From the NCBI RefSeq assembly GCF_025463825.1, contig NZ_JAODBG010000058.1:1-51075 (forward strand): 51,075 nucleotides of DNA, read 5' to 3'. Shown here in pieces: positions 34,967-43,013 of the stretch (position 1 is the first letter of the stretch; every line of letters begins with the position of its first letter). This stretch comes from Cryobacterium sp. GTDB taxonomy: Bacteria > Actinomycetota > Actinomycetes > Actinomycetales > Microbacteriaceae. The position numbers and the translations under genes were made by a program. The notes below the pieces were generated by a model that saw only the letters and a list, made by a program, of their open reading frames with translations, did not search any database and was not told the DNA's origin.

Positions 34967-35357
34967 AGCTGAGCGCGACGATGATCGTGAGCGCCGCCAG
35001 CACCGCGGAGAGCGGCGCCATCGTCCACCGCTCCGGCCGGGACTTGGAGAGAGCGTTCAACCCGACGCCGAGCACAAAATAGCCCGCCAGCACCCAGGTC
35101 GCCACCGCGAGCGCGGCCGGCCAGGGGATCACCTCGGCCAGGCCGGCGCGCTGCAGCACCACGACACCGAAGACCACGTAGAGGCCGATCGAAATCACGC
35201 TGCCCACACGCTTCTGAACCGGCAGCACCCGGTCCTGCCCGCCCCAGGCGAAGCGCCCCAGAGGCGCGCCGGCAATGAGGGCCATCTGGAAGAGCGCAAA
35301 CCCGGCCATCAGCACGCAGAAGAGGACGGCCGCGGCGGTCACGAGGCCTGTGCTCAT
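34965..35357 (-). CDS. Small integral membrane protein
   Basis: A 130-residue protein with four predicted helices (VLFCVLMAGFALFQMALIAG; SVISIGLYVVFGVVVLQ; ALAVATWVLAGYFVLGVGLN; LSAVLAALTIIVALS). Its ATG overlaps the PadR stop by 4 bases, so it is co-translated with and probably controlled by that regulator. The sequence WGGQDRVLPVQKRVGS between helices 1 and 2 recalls a family of small actinobacterial membrane proteins of unknown function. I do not assign a role. Confidence 0.75.
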   Translation of the reverse strand: MSTGLVTAAAVLFCVLMAGFALFQMALIAGAPLGRFAWGGQDRVLPVQKRVGSVISIGLYVVFGVVVLQRAGLAEVIPWPAALAVATWVLAGYFVLGVGLNALSKSRPERWTMAPLSAVLAALTIIVALS

Positions 35358-35938
35358 CGGGACTCCTCGATCCGGGTGGGAGCAGACGACGGCGTCGCCG
35401 AAAGGTTGTCGAGCAGCTGAAGCGCCTCATCCGCCCAGGCGATCGAGGCGCGGGCGGAGTGCTCGCCGGCGAGCACGGTGAGCAGGATGTACGGCGCATC
35501 CGGGGCGGTCTCGGCCACCTCGGCCGGCAGCTCGGTGCGGATGCGCTGCATCTCAGCGAGCTCGGCCTCGGCCCGGGCCCGGGCATCCAGCACCAGTCGG
35601 CGGCAGGTATCGGCGCCCAACTGCCGCCCGAAGAACAGCCGCAAGAGCAGGCCGTTGCGCGGCTGAGCGGTTTGCGGCGCCTCGGCCAGCAACTCGCGCA
35701 GCCGGATGCTGCCCGCCGGGGTGATGGTGAACGTGGACGAGCCGGCCCGCAGGGCGGCCTGTCGTTCGATGAGGCCGCCCTGCTCCAGCAGCGACAGCGC
35801 GGGGTAGATCTGCCCGAAGCTTTCGGACCAGAAGTGCCCGAGGGCCTCCCGGATCTGCTCCCGCAGGGCATAGCCGGTCATCGGCGCGATACTGAGGCCG
35901 CCGAGGACGGCCATCTGGGTCTGCTCGGAAACCGCCAT
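35354..35938 (-). CDS. PadR-family regulator
   Basis: A 194-residue regulator with the PadR winged helix: AVLGGLSIAPMTGYALREQI, FWSESFGQIYPALSLLEQGG, and TFTITPAGSIRLRELL. A C-terminal Vir_C_2-like helical part follows. ATG at 35938 is preferred over ATG at 35950 because GAGGTGG precedes it. It overlaps the small membrane protein gene and has an AT-rich dyad just upstream, fitting self-regulation. Confidence 0.87.
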   Translation of the reverse strand: MAVSEQTQMAVLGGLSIAPMTGYALREQIREALGHFWSESFGQIYPALSLLEQGGLIERQAALRAGSSTFTITPAGSIRLRELLAEAPQTAQPRNGLLLRLFFGRQLGADTCRRLVLDARARAEAELAEMQRIRTELPAEVAETAPDAPYILLTVLAGEHSARASIAWADEALQLLDNLSATPSSAPTRIEESR

Positions 35939-35959
35939 CTGCCACCTCATCTCTCTAGT

Positions 35960-35973
35960 TGATATATCTATCA
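35960..35973. promoter_or_regulatory. PadR operator candidate
   Basis: TGATATATCTATCA is a near-palindrome (TGATA..TATCA) 22 bases upstream of the PadR start. PadR sites are typically such AT-rich ATAT dyads, so autorepression of the padR-membrane protein pair is likely. Confidence 0.6.
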
Positions 35974-36089
35974 GATGGTAGGTGCAGACACAAGGGATTC
36001 GCCACGCAAGCGGCCGAGCGTGCTATAACGCTACTGGCAGTAACGAAAAGAGCAGTGACCCACCGAGCAGCAGCACGAGACGGGATGCG

Positions 36090-36761
36090 ATGTCGAACGC
36101 AGGCGTGGCCGTAAGCCGGCCGGACGGACAGGAACTGGTTCGGGGGCGCCCGCGGCACCCCGATGTGGACGCGGCGATCATCGCGGCGGCGCTCTCCGTG
36201 CTCGTTGACGTGGGGTACCCCCGGTTCACCATGGTGGAGGTGGCCCGGCGGGCCGGAGTGGGCAAGCCCACGCTGTACCGGCGCTGGGCCCGGAAGTCCC
36301 AGCTGGTGGTCGAGGCCATGAGAACGCAGATGCCGGGGGAGGCCGCGTTGCCGCCGGATAACGTCTCCGATCAGCTGCTCCACTACGCCACCCGGTTGTC
36401 CGAAACGCTCACGCACACGCCCCTCGGCCGGGTGCTGCCGGGCTTGGTCGCCGAGATGGCGACCGACCCCGATCTTGCCGCCGCCTACCGATCTCTGATC
36501 ATCGAGCCCACCCGGCAGTTGTGGCGGGAGGCGGTCGAGAGGGGCATCCGGACCGGCGAACTACTGCCGGACACCGACGTCGATTTTGTGCTCGATGCCC
36601 TCGCCGGCCCGCTCTACGTGCGGCTGCTCATCACCGGTGCGCCCGCCGACCCCGACGCCCCGTGGCTGGCGGTACAACTCGTGCTCGCCCGCTATTCAGC
36701 GTCGCCGGCCGTCGGCGCGGCGGACCCGCGCCGCACCATCAGTGCCGGGCCGGCCTCATGA
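36090..36761 (+). CDS. TetR-family regulator
   Basis: A 223-residue regulator. The N-terminal RGRPRHPDVDAAIIAAALSV leads into the helix-turn-helix FTMVEVARRAGVGKPTLYRR and W, then a TetR_C_11-like ligand domain (LGRVLPGLVAEMATDPDLAA). ATG at 36090 fits the conserved beginning; upstream residues are low-quality. It is translationally coupled (ATGA) to the DUF6544 gene and may control it. It is divergent from PadR across a 150-bp gap. Confidence 0.85.
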   Translation: MSNAGVAVSRPDGQELVRGRPRHPDVDAAIIAAALSVLVDVGYPRFTMVEVARRAGVGKPTLYRRWARKSQLVVEAMRTQMPGEAALPPDNVSDQLLHYATRLSETLTHTPLGRVLPGLVAEMATDPDLAAAYRSLIIEPTRQLWREAVERGIRTGELLPDTDVDFVLDALAGPLYVRLLITGAPADPDAPWLAVQLVLARYSASPAVGAADPRRTISAGPAS

Positions 36762-37981
36762 GCGCGGCCCTCGCCGTCACCGCCGGCGACAGGATCGACG
36801 CCACTCGCCACTCGGCCCGTCGGCGCGCCGAGGTCGCCCGGGCGGCCGCGCTGGCCGGCGCGTTCGCGCTTGCTGGCCACGGGCTGATCCACCTCATGGG
36901 CGTCGCGCTGTTCTGGCGGCTGGGCCAGGCGGGCGAGCTGCGCTATGCGGATGCGCTGCCGGCGGCAGGTTCTCCCGGCGGCATCGCCGTCGGAGGCCTG
37001 TGGCTCCTCGCGGCGACCCTCTTCCTGGCCGCTGCCGTGCTCCTGCTGGGTCACTCGGCCCGGTGGCTGCCGGTGGCGGCCGCTGCGGCGGTGGTATCGG
37101 TACCGGCCGTGCTGTCCATGGCGGCGGCTGCCGGAGCCGGGCTGGTAGCGGACGCTGCGGTGCTGGTAGCAGTGATCCTGGCCTGGTGGTTCCGACGAGC
37201 CGACTCGACGCGGGCTCCCGTGAGCCGCGTGCCGGGTGAGGCGTGGCGGATCCGACAGGCCTGGCTCGATCTGGCTGTGCGGCCGGCGCCATCCGACGTC
37301 TTCGCCGCCGAGCTCGTGGCGGAGCTGCCCGAGCCTGCGCAACGTTGGCTGATCCACGCGATCCCCGCCGGCACGCCGCTGTGGAGAACCGCGGACGTGA
37401 CGATGAGCGGCGAGATCAAGCTCGGCGCCTGGCGCAGGTTCAGCGCCCGGCAGATCGTCGCCCCCGACGCCGGGTACGTCTGGGCCGCGACGGCGTGGGT
37501 GGCCGGGCTGCCCGTGCGAGGGTTCGACAGGTTCAGTTCCGGCACCGGCGAAATGCGCTGGCGGATGCTCGGCCTCTTCCCCGTCGTGACCGCTCGGGGA
37601 CCCGACGTGAGCCGCAGCGCCGCCGGACGGCTGGTGAGCGAGATCGTGATCTCCCCGACCGCCTTCAGGGCCGCTACCTGGACATCCGGTCGCACCAAGG
37701 ATCACGTCGTCGGCACCTGGCTGCTCGGCGGCGAACAGGAATCAGTGGAACTGGAAATCGGCGAAAGCGGCCAGGTGACGTCGGCGCTGATCTCCCGCTG
37801 GGGCAATCCCGACGGGCAGCCCTTCGGCCGGTACCCCTTCGGATGCACGGTCCACTCCGAGCGGGACTTCCACGGAGTGCGAATTCCGGCCACGATCAGC
37901 GCCGGCTGGTGGTGGGGCACCGACCGCCAGGCGCAGGGCGAATTCTTCCACGCCCGGATCACCGCGGTGGTCCTGCGCTAG
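36758..37981 (+). CDS. DUF6544-type membrane protein
   Basis: A 407-residue protein. The first 150 residues hold four membrane helices (AGHGLIHLMGVALFWRL; GGIAVGGLWLLAATLFLAAA; WLPVAAAAAVVSVPAVLSM; AVLVAVILAWWF). The rest is a soluble domain with LPEPAQRWLIHAIPAGTPL, MSGEIKLGAWRRFSARQIV and AGYVWAATAWVAGLPVRGFD, which resembles DUF6544. Its function is unknown. ATG at 36758 overlaps the TetR stop. Confidence 0.75.
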   Translation: MSAALAVTAGDRIDATRHSARRRAEVARAAALAGAFALAGHGLIHLMGVALFWRLGQAGELRYADALPAAGSPGGIAVGGLWLLAATLFLAAAVLLLGHSARWLPVAAAAAVVSVPAVLSMAAAAGAGLVADAAVLVAVILAWWFRRADSTRAPVSRVPGEAWRIRQAWLDLAVRPAPSDVFAAELVAELPEPAQRWLIHAIPAGTPLWRTADVTMSGEIKLGAWRRFSARQIVAPDAGYVWAATAWVAGLPVRGFDRFSSGTGEMRWRMLGLFPVVTARGPDVSRSAAGRLVSEIVISPTAFRAATWTSGRTKDHVVGTWLLGGEQESVELEIGESGQVTSALISRWGNPDGQPFGRYPFGCTVHSERDFHGVRIPATISAGWWWGTDRQAQGEFFHARITAVVLR

Positions 37982-38001
37982 ACGCGGCAGAGGCGACCGG
38001 C

Positions 38002-38616
38002 TCAGCCCGGTGACGGTGGCGCTGACGATGCCGCTGTCGATGCCGCTGTCGGGCTGCCGTTGAGGTACCGCATGCAACAGCCGGCGAGCACGGCACCGGC
38101 CCCGCCCCACACCAGGTCGCCGATCGAATCGGTGTAGCCGACGTAGATCTCCGGGTCGAGGAAGGTGTGCCCGATCCACTCGAAGATCTCCCAGAACACG
38201 CCGAGGGCCAGGCCTAACGCCGTGGTGACAACGACAGTGGAGAGCATCGGCCGGGGCAGGGTGGCGGCATCCGCGACGACGCTGAACTGCACGAGCACGA
38301 TGTAGAGCAGTGCGGCGCAGAGGCCGTTGGTCACCAGGTGCACCGGCAGGTCCCACCAGCGAGTCGTGATGTAGATGTCGAGCACGCTGCTCCACACCGC
38401 CACGAGCACCACGACGCCGAAGGCAATGTCCACACTCGGCCGCACGCCCAGGAGCCGGGGCAGCAGCATCCCGCCGGCGACCAGCGCGAGGCTCGCTCCG
38501 GGGATCGGACCCCACCCGACGCTCGCCACGACGATGCCCACCAGGGCCACCGCCCGCAGCGCATCGGCGGTCACCTCCGCGACCCCCGACGGGCGCCGCA
38601 GCGGGGTGTTGATCAT
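38002..38616 (-). CDS. YjdF/DUF2238-like membrane protein
   Basis: A 204-residue protein with six hydrophobic helices. The motif LGVFWEIFEWIGHTFLDPE with a following DSIGDLVWGGAGAVLAG resembles the DUF2238/YjdF family of unknown function. It lies 9 bases downstream of the endonuclease-family gene on the same strand, so the two may be co-transcribed. Confidence 0.65.
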   Translation of the reverse strand: MINTPLRRPSGVAEVTADALRAVALVGIVVASVGWGPIPGASLALVAGGMLLPRLLGVRPSVDIAFGVVVLVAVWSSVLDIYITTRWWDLPVHLVTNGLCAALLYIVLVQFSVVADAATLPRPMLSTVVVTTALGLALGVFWEIFEWIGHTFLDPEIYVGYTDSIGDLVWGGAGAVLAGCCMRYLNGSPTAASTAASSAPPSPG

Positions 38617-38625
38617 GCCAGCACC

Positions 38626-39489
38626 CTAACCGGATCGGCCCGGTGGCGGCGACGGGGCGGGCCGCACAACCGCCTGTACGGGTTCATGGTCCGACGCGGC
38701 CCGGCCGTCGTACCGGGCGGCGTTGATGCCCGCGCTCCGCACGTCGACGTCGGGACCCACCAGCACGAAGTCGATGCGCTTGCCGCCGCGATGACGCGGT
38801 TTGTAGTGCGAGAGGGTGCCCCATTGCGGCGTCAGTTGCTCGGCTGCGGCGGTCCAGGCGTCCCGCAGTGCGCCCTCCGCCGTGAGCCGCCGGTGCACGG
38901 CCGAGTCGGCGCCGGCGTTGAAGTCGCCCGTCACCACGATCATCGCCTCCGGCTCCGCGGCGTGCGCCAGGCGTACCCGGTCCAGCAGGAACGTCGCCGA
39001 CCTGAGGCGGGACCGCCAGGAGATGTGGTCGAAATGCGTGTTGAATGCCAGCACCCGGCCGCCCGTCGCGATATCGGTGAAATCGGCCGACACCAGCACC
39101 CGCCGGACCAGATTGCCCCACGACCGCGACCCGGGGGCCTCCGGCGTAGCCGACAGCGCCCACTGCCGCCAGCCGGTCAGCTCGAGGCGCCGGCTGTCGT
39201 AGATGATCGGGTTGCGCTCATCGCGACCGGCCTTCTGGCGGCCGTATCCCACCCACCGGTAGGCCGGTCCGAGTGCGGCGGCGACAACCTCCACCTGGTC
39301 GGCCAGCGCCTCCTGGGCGCCGAGCAGGGTTGGTTGCTCGGCGGCGAGCAGCCGGCGGAGCAGCGGTTTGCGGTTGTCCCAGCGGTCGGGGCTGTCCGGG
39401 CGCAGGGTGGGCAGCCGGCGGCGGATGTTGTAGGTCATCACGTGCAGGTCGGGTGCCACCACCGCACCCACCAGCGCCGCATCCGTCAT
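38626..39489 (-). CDS. Endonuclease/exonuclease/phosphatase-family protein
   Basis: A 287-residue metal-dependent phosphoesterase. Motifs in order: VMTYNIRRR (Asn), GAQEAL (Glu), FNTHFDHIS (His, Asp), VVTGDFNAG (Asp, Asn), KRIDFVLVG and the closing SDHEPV (Asp-His pair). All catalytic residues of the EEP fold are present. No signal peptide is evident, so it acts inside the cell. The substrate (nucleic acid, phospholipid or small molecule) cannot be told. Confidence 0.87.
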   Translation of the reverse strand: MTDAALVGAVVAPDLHVMTYNIRRRLPTLRPDSPDRWDNRKPLLRRLLAAEQPTLLGAQEALADQVEVVAAALGPAYRWVGYGRQKAGRDERNPIIYDSRRLELTGWRQWALSATPEAPGSRSWGNLVRRVLVSADFTDIATGGRVLAFNTHFDHISWRSRLRSATFLLDRVRLAHAAEPEAMIVVTGDFNAGADSAVHRRLTAEGALRDAWTAAAEQLTPQWGTLSHYKPRHRGGKRIDFVLVGPDVDVRSAGINAARYDGRAASDHEPVQAVVRPAPSPPPGRSG

Positions 39490-39560
39490 GGGTTCACCGT
39501 ACCCGGGGCGGGCGGGTAGTGGCGGACCGGACCGGCTTCGGATTGCGATAGGATTAGTTG

Positions 39561-39593
39561 TTGCACTCAGTGCTACGTTGCACCGAGTGTCAC
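39561..39593. promoter_or_regulatory. Tandem operator upstream of the MMPL-TetR operon
   Basis: TTGCACTCAGTGCTAC (39561-39576) and TTGCACCGAGTGTCAC (39578-39593) form a direct repeat of period 17. The first contains the perfect dyad GCACTCAGTGC. It lies about 70-100 bases before the MMPL start and is a likely site for the TetR protein encoded at the end of the operon. Confidence 0.7.
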
Positions 39594-39662
39594 TCCGGTG
39601 CGCGTCTGTCGAGGGCTGCCGCCGACCACCCGCCGCACCTGCTCCACAAGGAATCGAGAGTC

Positions 39663-42194
39663 ATGGCTTCGCTGCTGTACCGCCTCGGACAGTTTTCTGC
39701 CCGCCGCGCCTGGATTGTCATCGTCTCCTGGCTGGTGATCCTCGGCCTCGCCGTGGCCGGCTACCTCTCCTTCGCCGGTGCCCTCGGCTCGGCCGTGACC
39801 ATCCCCGGCACCGCCACCGCCCAGGTCACCGACCAGCTCGCCGAGAAGTTCCCCAGCGCCAGCGGTGGATCAGGTGCCCTTGTCTTCTCCACCACGGATG
39901 GGTCGGAGTTCACCGACGAGCAGCGCGCCCAGATCAGCGAGTTGCTGACCAGCGCCACCGAGGTCGACGGTGTCTCCGCCAGCACCGACCCGTTCGCCAC
40001 CCAGACGCAGATCGACGAGCAGAACCAGCAGGTCACCGACGGCGCCCAGCTGGTCGCCGATGGCCGCACCCAGCTTGAGGCGGCCCAGGCGCAGCTCGAC
40101 GCCGCCGCCCCGCAGCTCGCCCAGGGCCAGGCGCAGCTCGATGCCGCGCGTGCCCAGGCCGAGCAGGCCGGCGCTCCCGCCCAGGCGCTCGGGCAGATCA
40201 ACGCCCAGCAGGCCGCGCTGGACGCCCAGCAGGCCCGGGCCGACGCCGGCCAGGCCACCATCACCGAGAGCCTCGCTGCGCTCGAGGAGCAGAGCGAGAC
40301 CCTCGAACTCGGCGCCGACCTCCTGGCGATGTCCTCCGGCATCCGCACCGTCTCCGAGGACGGTACCGCCGCCGTGGCCAACATCGTCTTCGACGAGGCT
40401 CAGATGGAAGTGACCCCCGAGACCAAGGACGCCGTGGTCGAACACGTCGAGGCGGCCCTTCCGGCCGGGGTCAAGGCAGACTTCTCCAACGAGCTCACCC
40501 AGGGCATCCCCGAGATCTTCGGCATCGGCGAGGCCATCGGCCTGGTCCTGGCCGCCGTGACCCTGCTCGTGATGCTCGGCACCGTTCTCGCCGCCGCGCT
40601 GCCCATCGTCAGCGCGCTCGTGGGAGTGGGCGTGGGAGTGGTGTCCTCGCTCGCCCTCTCCGGGGCCGTAGAGATGATGTCGATCACTCCGGTGCTCGGT
40701 GTCATGCTCGGCCTTGCGGTCGGCATCGACTACTCGCTGTTCATCCTCAACCGGCACCGGCGCCAACTCCTGCAGGGCGTCGAACTGCGCGAATCCATCG
40801 GCCTGGCCAACGGCACCTCCGGCAACGCCGTGGTCTTCGCCGGGTCCACCGTGCTGGTGGCCCTGCTCGCGCTGAACATCACCGGCATCCCGTTCCTGGG
40901 CATGATGGGCACCGTCGGCGCGGTCTGTGTCGCCGTCGCCATCCTGATCGCCATCACCCTCACCCCGGCGCTGCTCTCACTCACCGGCATGAAGGTGCTC
41001 AGCCGCAAGGCGCGCGCGAAGATCGGCCACCCCGACGTCTCGAAGCTGCCCACCAAACCGATGCACACCGGCCGGGCCATCTTCACCCTGATCGCCGGCG
41101 TGATCGTGCTTGTCATCGTGGCCCTGCCGGCGCTGTCCATGCGGCTGGGCCTGCCGGACGGTTCCTCCGAAGCGCAGGACTCCACCCAGTACCGGGCGTT
41201 CAGCCTCATCCAGGAGAAGTTCGGCGCCGGCGTGAACGGCCCGCTGCTGGTCGTGGCCGAACTGCCGGAGGCCATCACCGATGACGAGCTCCTCGCCGAG
41301 CAGGTGCGGATCGGCAACCAGCTGCTCGCCCAGAACGATGTCACCGCCGTCGCCCCGATCGGCGCCTCCGAGGACGACACTCTCATCGCGTTCCAGGTCA
41401 TCCCCGGCGACGGTCCCAACAGCGAGTCGACCGAACAGCTCGTGCGGGACCTCCGCGACCTGTCCCCGCTGGACGGCGATGTGACCCTCGGCGTGGCCGG
41501 CAGCGCCAGCGGCAACATCGACATCTCCGAGAAGCTCGCGCAGGCGCTGCCCGGCTACCTCGCCGTGGTGATCGGCCTGTCGCTGATCATCATGGTGTTC
41601 GTGTTCCGCTCGATCCTGGTGCCGATCACCGCCACGCTCGGCTTCGTGCTGTCGCTGTTCGCCACCTTCGGCGGCATCACCGCGATCTATCAGTGGGGCT
41701 GGCTCGGCGCGGTCTTCGGCGTGCACGACCCGGCGCCGATCCTGAGCTTCCTGCCCACCATCCTGGTCGGCATCCTGTTCGGCCTCGCCATGGACTACCA
41801 GCTGGTCCTGGTGTCCGGCATGCGGGAGGCCTACGCCCACGGTGCGCCCGCCCGCCTCGCCGTGCAGCGCGGTGTGCACGCCGGCCGCACGGTGGTGATC
41901 GCCGCGGCGATCATCATGATCTCGGTGTTCGCCGGGTTCATCTTCTCCAACTCCGCCATCATCCGCACCATGGGCTTCGGCCTGGCGTTCGGCGTGCTGG
42001 TGGACGCGTTCGTGGTGCGGATGCTGCTGATCCCCGCCGTCATGCACCTGATGGGTGAGTCCGCCTGGTGGCTGCCCAAGTGGCTGGACCGAATCCTGCC
42101 GGATGTCGACGTGGAGGGCGCCTCGCTGGAGCGCACGCATCCGCACGCCGGGCAGGCCCCGGTGCCAGAGCCGTCGTTGGTCGCCCGCCGATGA
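39663..42194 (+). CDS. MMPL/RND-family transporter with coiled-coil insert
   Basis: A 843-residue membrane protein with the typical two-half layout: one helix (residues about 15-37), an extracytoplasmic loop, five helices including GVMLGLAVGIDYSLFILNRHRR, a loop, then a second set with GILFGLAMDYQLVLVSGMREA. The first loop carries an Ala/Gln-rich heptad stretch (about residues 120-215) that should form a coiled coil. Such pumps export lipids or drugs. It is intact, unlike the MMPL gene at 7.4 kb. Its stop overlaps the TetR start. Confidence 0.92.
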   Translation: MASLLYRLGQFSARRAWIVIVSWLVILGLAVAGYLSFAGALGSAVTIPGTATAQVTDQLAEKFPSASGGSGALVFSTTDGSEFTDEQRAQISELLTSATEVDGVSASTDPFATQTQIDEQNQQVTDGAQLVADGRTQLEAAQAQLDAAAPQLAQGQAQLDAARAQAEQAGAPAQALGQINAQQAALDAQQARADAGQATITESLAALEEQSETLELGADLLAMSSGIRTVSEDGTAAVANIVFDEAQMEVTPETKDAVVEHVEAALPAGVKADFSNELTQGIPEIFGIGEAIGLVLAAVTLLVMLGTVLAAALPIVSALVGVGVGVVSSLALSGAVEMMSITPVLGVMLGLAVGIDYSLFILNRHRRQLLQGVELRESIGLANGTSGNAVVFAGSTVLVALLALNITGIPFLGMMGTVGAVCVAVAILIAITLTPALLSLTGMKVLSRKARAKIGHPDVSKLPTKPMHTGRAIFTLIAGVIVLVIVALPALSMRLGLPDGSSEAQDSTQYRAFSLIQEKFGAGVNGPLLVVAELPEAITDDELLAEQVRIGNQLLAQNDVTAVAPIGASEDDTLIAFQVIPGDGPNSESTEQLVRDLRDLSPLDGDVTLGVAGSASGNIDISEKLAQALPGYLAVVIGLSLIIMVFVFRSILVPITATLGFVLSLFATFGGITAIYQWGWLGAVFGVHDPAPILSFLPTILVGILFGLAMDYQLVLVSGMREAYAHGAPARLAVQRGVHAGRTVVIAAAIIMISVFAGFIFSNSAIIRTMGFGLAFGVLVDAFVVRMLLIPAVMHLMGESAWWLPKWLDRILPDVDVEGASLERTHPHAGQAPVPEPSLVARR

Positions 42195-42829
42195 CCGTCG
42201 CGCCGGCCCCGGACCGCCGAGTCGCGTTGAAGGAGCGCCACCGCCAGGCGATCATCGACGCGGCCAGGCTCCTCATTGCCGAGCGCGGTTCGCCGCGGTT
42301 CAGTGTCGACGAGCTGGCGGCCCGGGCCGACGTGTCGAGGCGGACTGTGTTCAACCACTTCGCCTCGATCGACGACGTGGTGCTCACGGTCTGCACCGAT
42401 GTCCTCGGGGTCGTCATCGACGCCTTCGCCGCGGCCGCTGCGGCCACCCCGGTCGGCGACGGCTCGCGAGCGTCGATGTTCGACGAGATCGCGCAGACCC
42501 TCCGGGCCGCCGACCTGGTCTCCGCCATCGCCGCGCTCGCCCCCGCCGTTGGCCTGGACAACGGACCCCGAGCCCAGCAATTCATGCAGGAGGCGTTCGC
42601 GCGCACGGCGACGACCCTGGCCGTCGAGGTGGAGCGGCGCACCCCCGGCGCCGACCCGCTGGACGTGGAACTGTTGGTCTCGTCGTTGTTCAACGGTGTG
42701 ACCGTGATCGCCCGGCACTGGGCGATCCGGACCGGCATGGCCGTGGACGCCCAGTCCCGGCAGGCCTGGACCGATCTGCTCGACCACCTGATCAGCAGCG
42801 TGCAGAGCGGCTACCTGCGCACGCCGTAG
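42191..42829 (+). CDS. TetR-family regulator of the MMPL gene
   Basis: A 212-residue regulator. Helix-turn-helix: RQAIIDAARLLIAERGSPRF, VDELAARADVSRRTVFNHFA. The ligand domain is helical. ATG at 42191 overlaps the transporter stop (ATGA), so both proteins come from one message. Together with the tandem 17-bp repeat before the MMPL gene this suggests autoregulated efflux. Confidence 0.88.
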   Translation: MTVAPAPDRRVALKERHRQAIIDAARLLIAERGSPRFSVDELAARADVSRRTVFNHFASIDDVVLTVCTDVLGVVIDAFAAAAAATPVGDGSRASMFDEIAQTLRAADLVSAIAALAPAVGLDNGPRAQQFMQEAFARTATTLAVEVERRTPGADPLDVELLVSSLFNGVTVIARHWAIRTGMAVDAQSRQAWTDLLDHLISSVQSGYLRTP

Positions 42830-42870
42830 CCCCTCCGCTGCGGATGCGCAGCCCGTCTCGGGCGCGCGGG

Positions 42871-42998
42871 GTGGCGATGCGCGGGTCAGGCGCCGTTACG
42901 CGGGTCGGGCGCCTTCCTGCGGATGACGGATGTGGCGATGCGCGGGTCAGGCGCCGCTAAGCGGGCGGCGCGCCACCCGCGTAACGGCGCCGCACCCG
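42871..42998. repeat. Intergenic repeat with direct and inverted copies
   Basis: GTGGCGATGCGCGGGTCAGG plus CGCCG occurs at 42871-42895 and again, identical, at 42932-42956 (period 61). The segment GCGCCGTTACGCGGGT near 42890 recurs inverted (ACCCGCGTAACGGCGC) at about 42975-42990, so the whole unit can fold into a long hairpin. It lies between the convergent TetR gene and membrane-protein gene. Confidence 0.7.
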
Positions 42999-43013
42999 CG
43001 TGGCACGGTGAAA

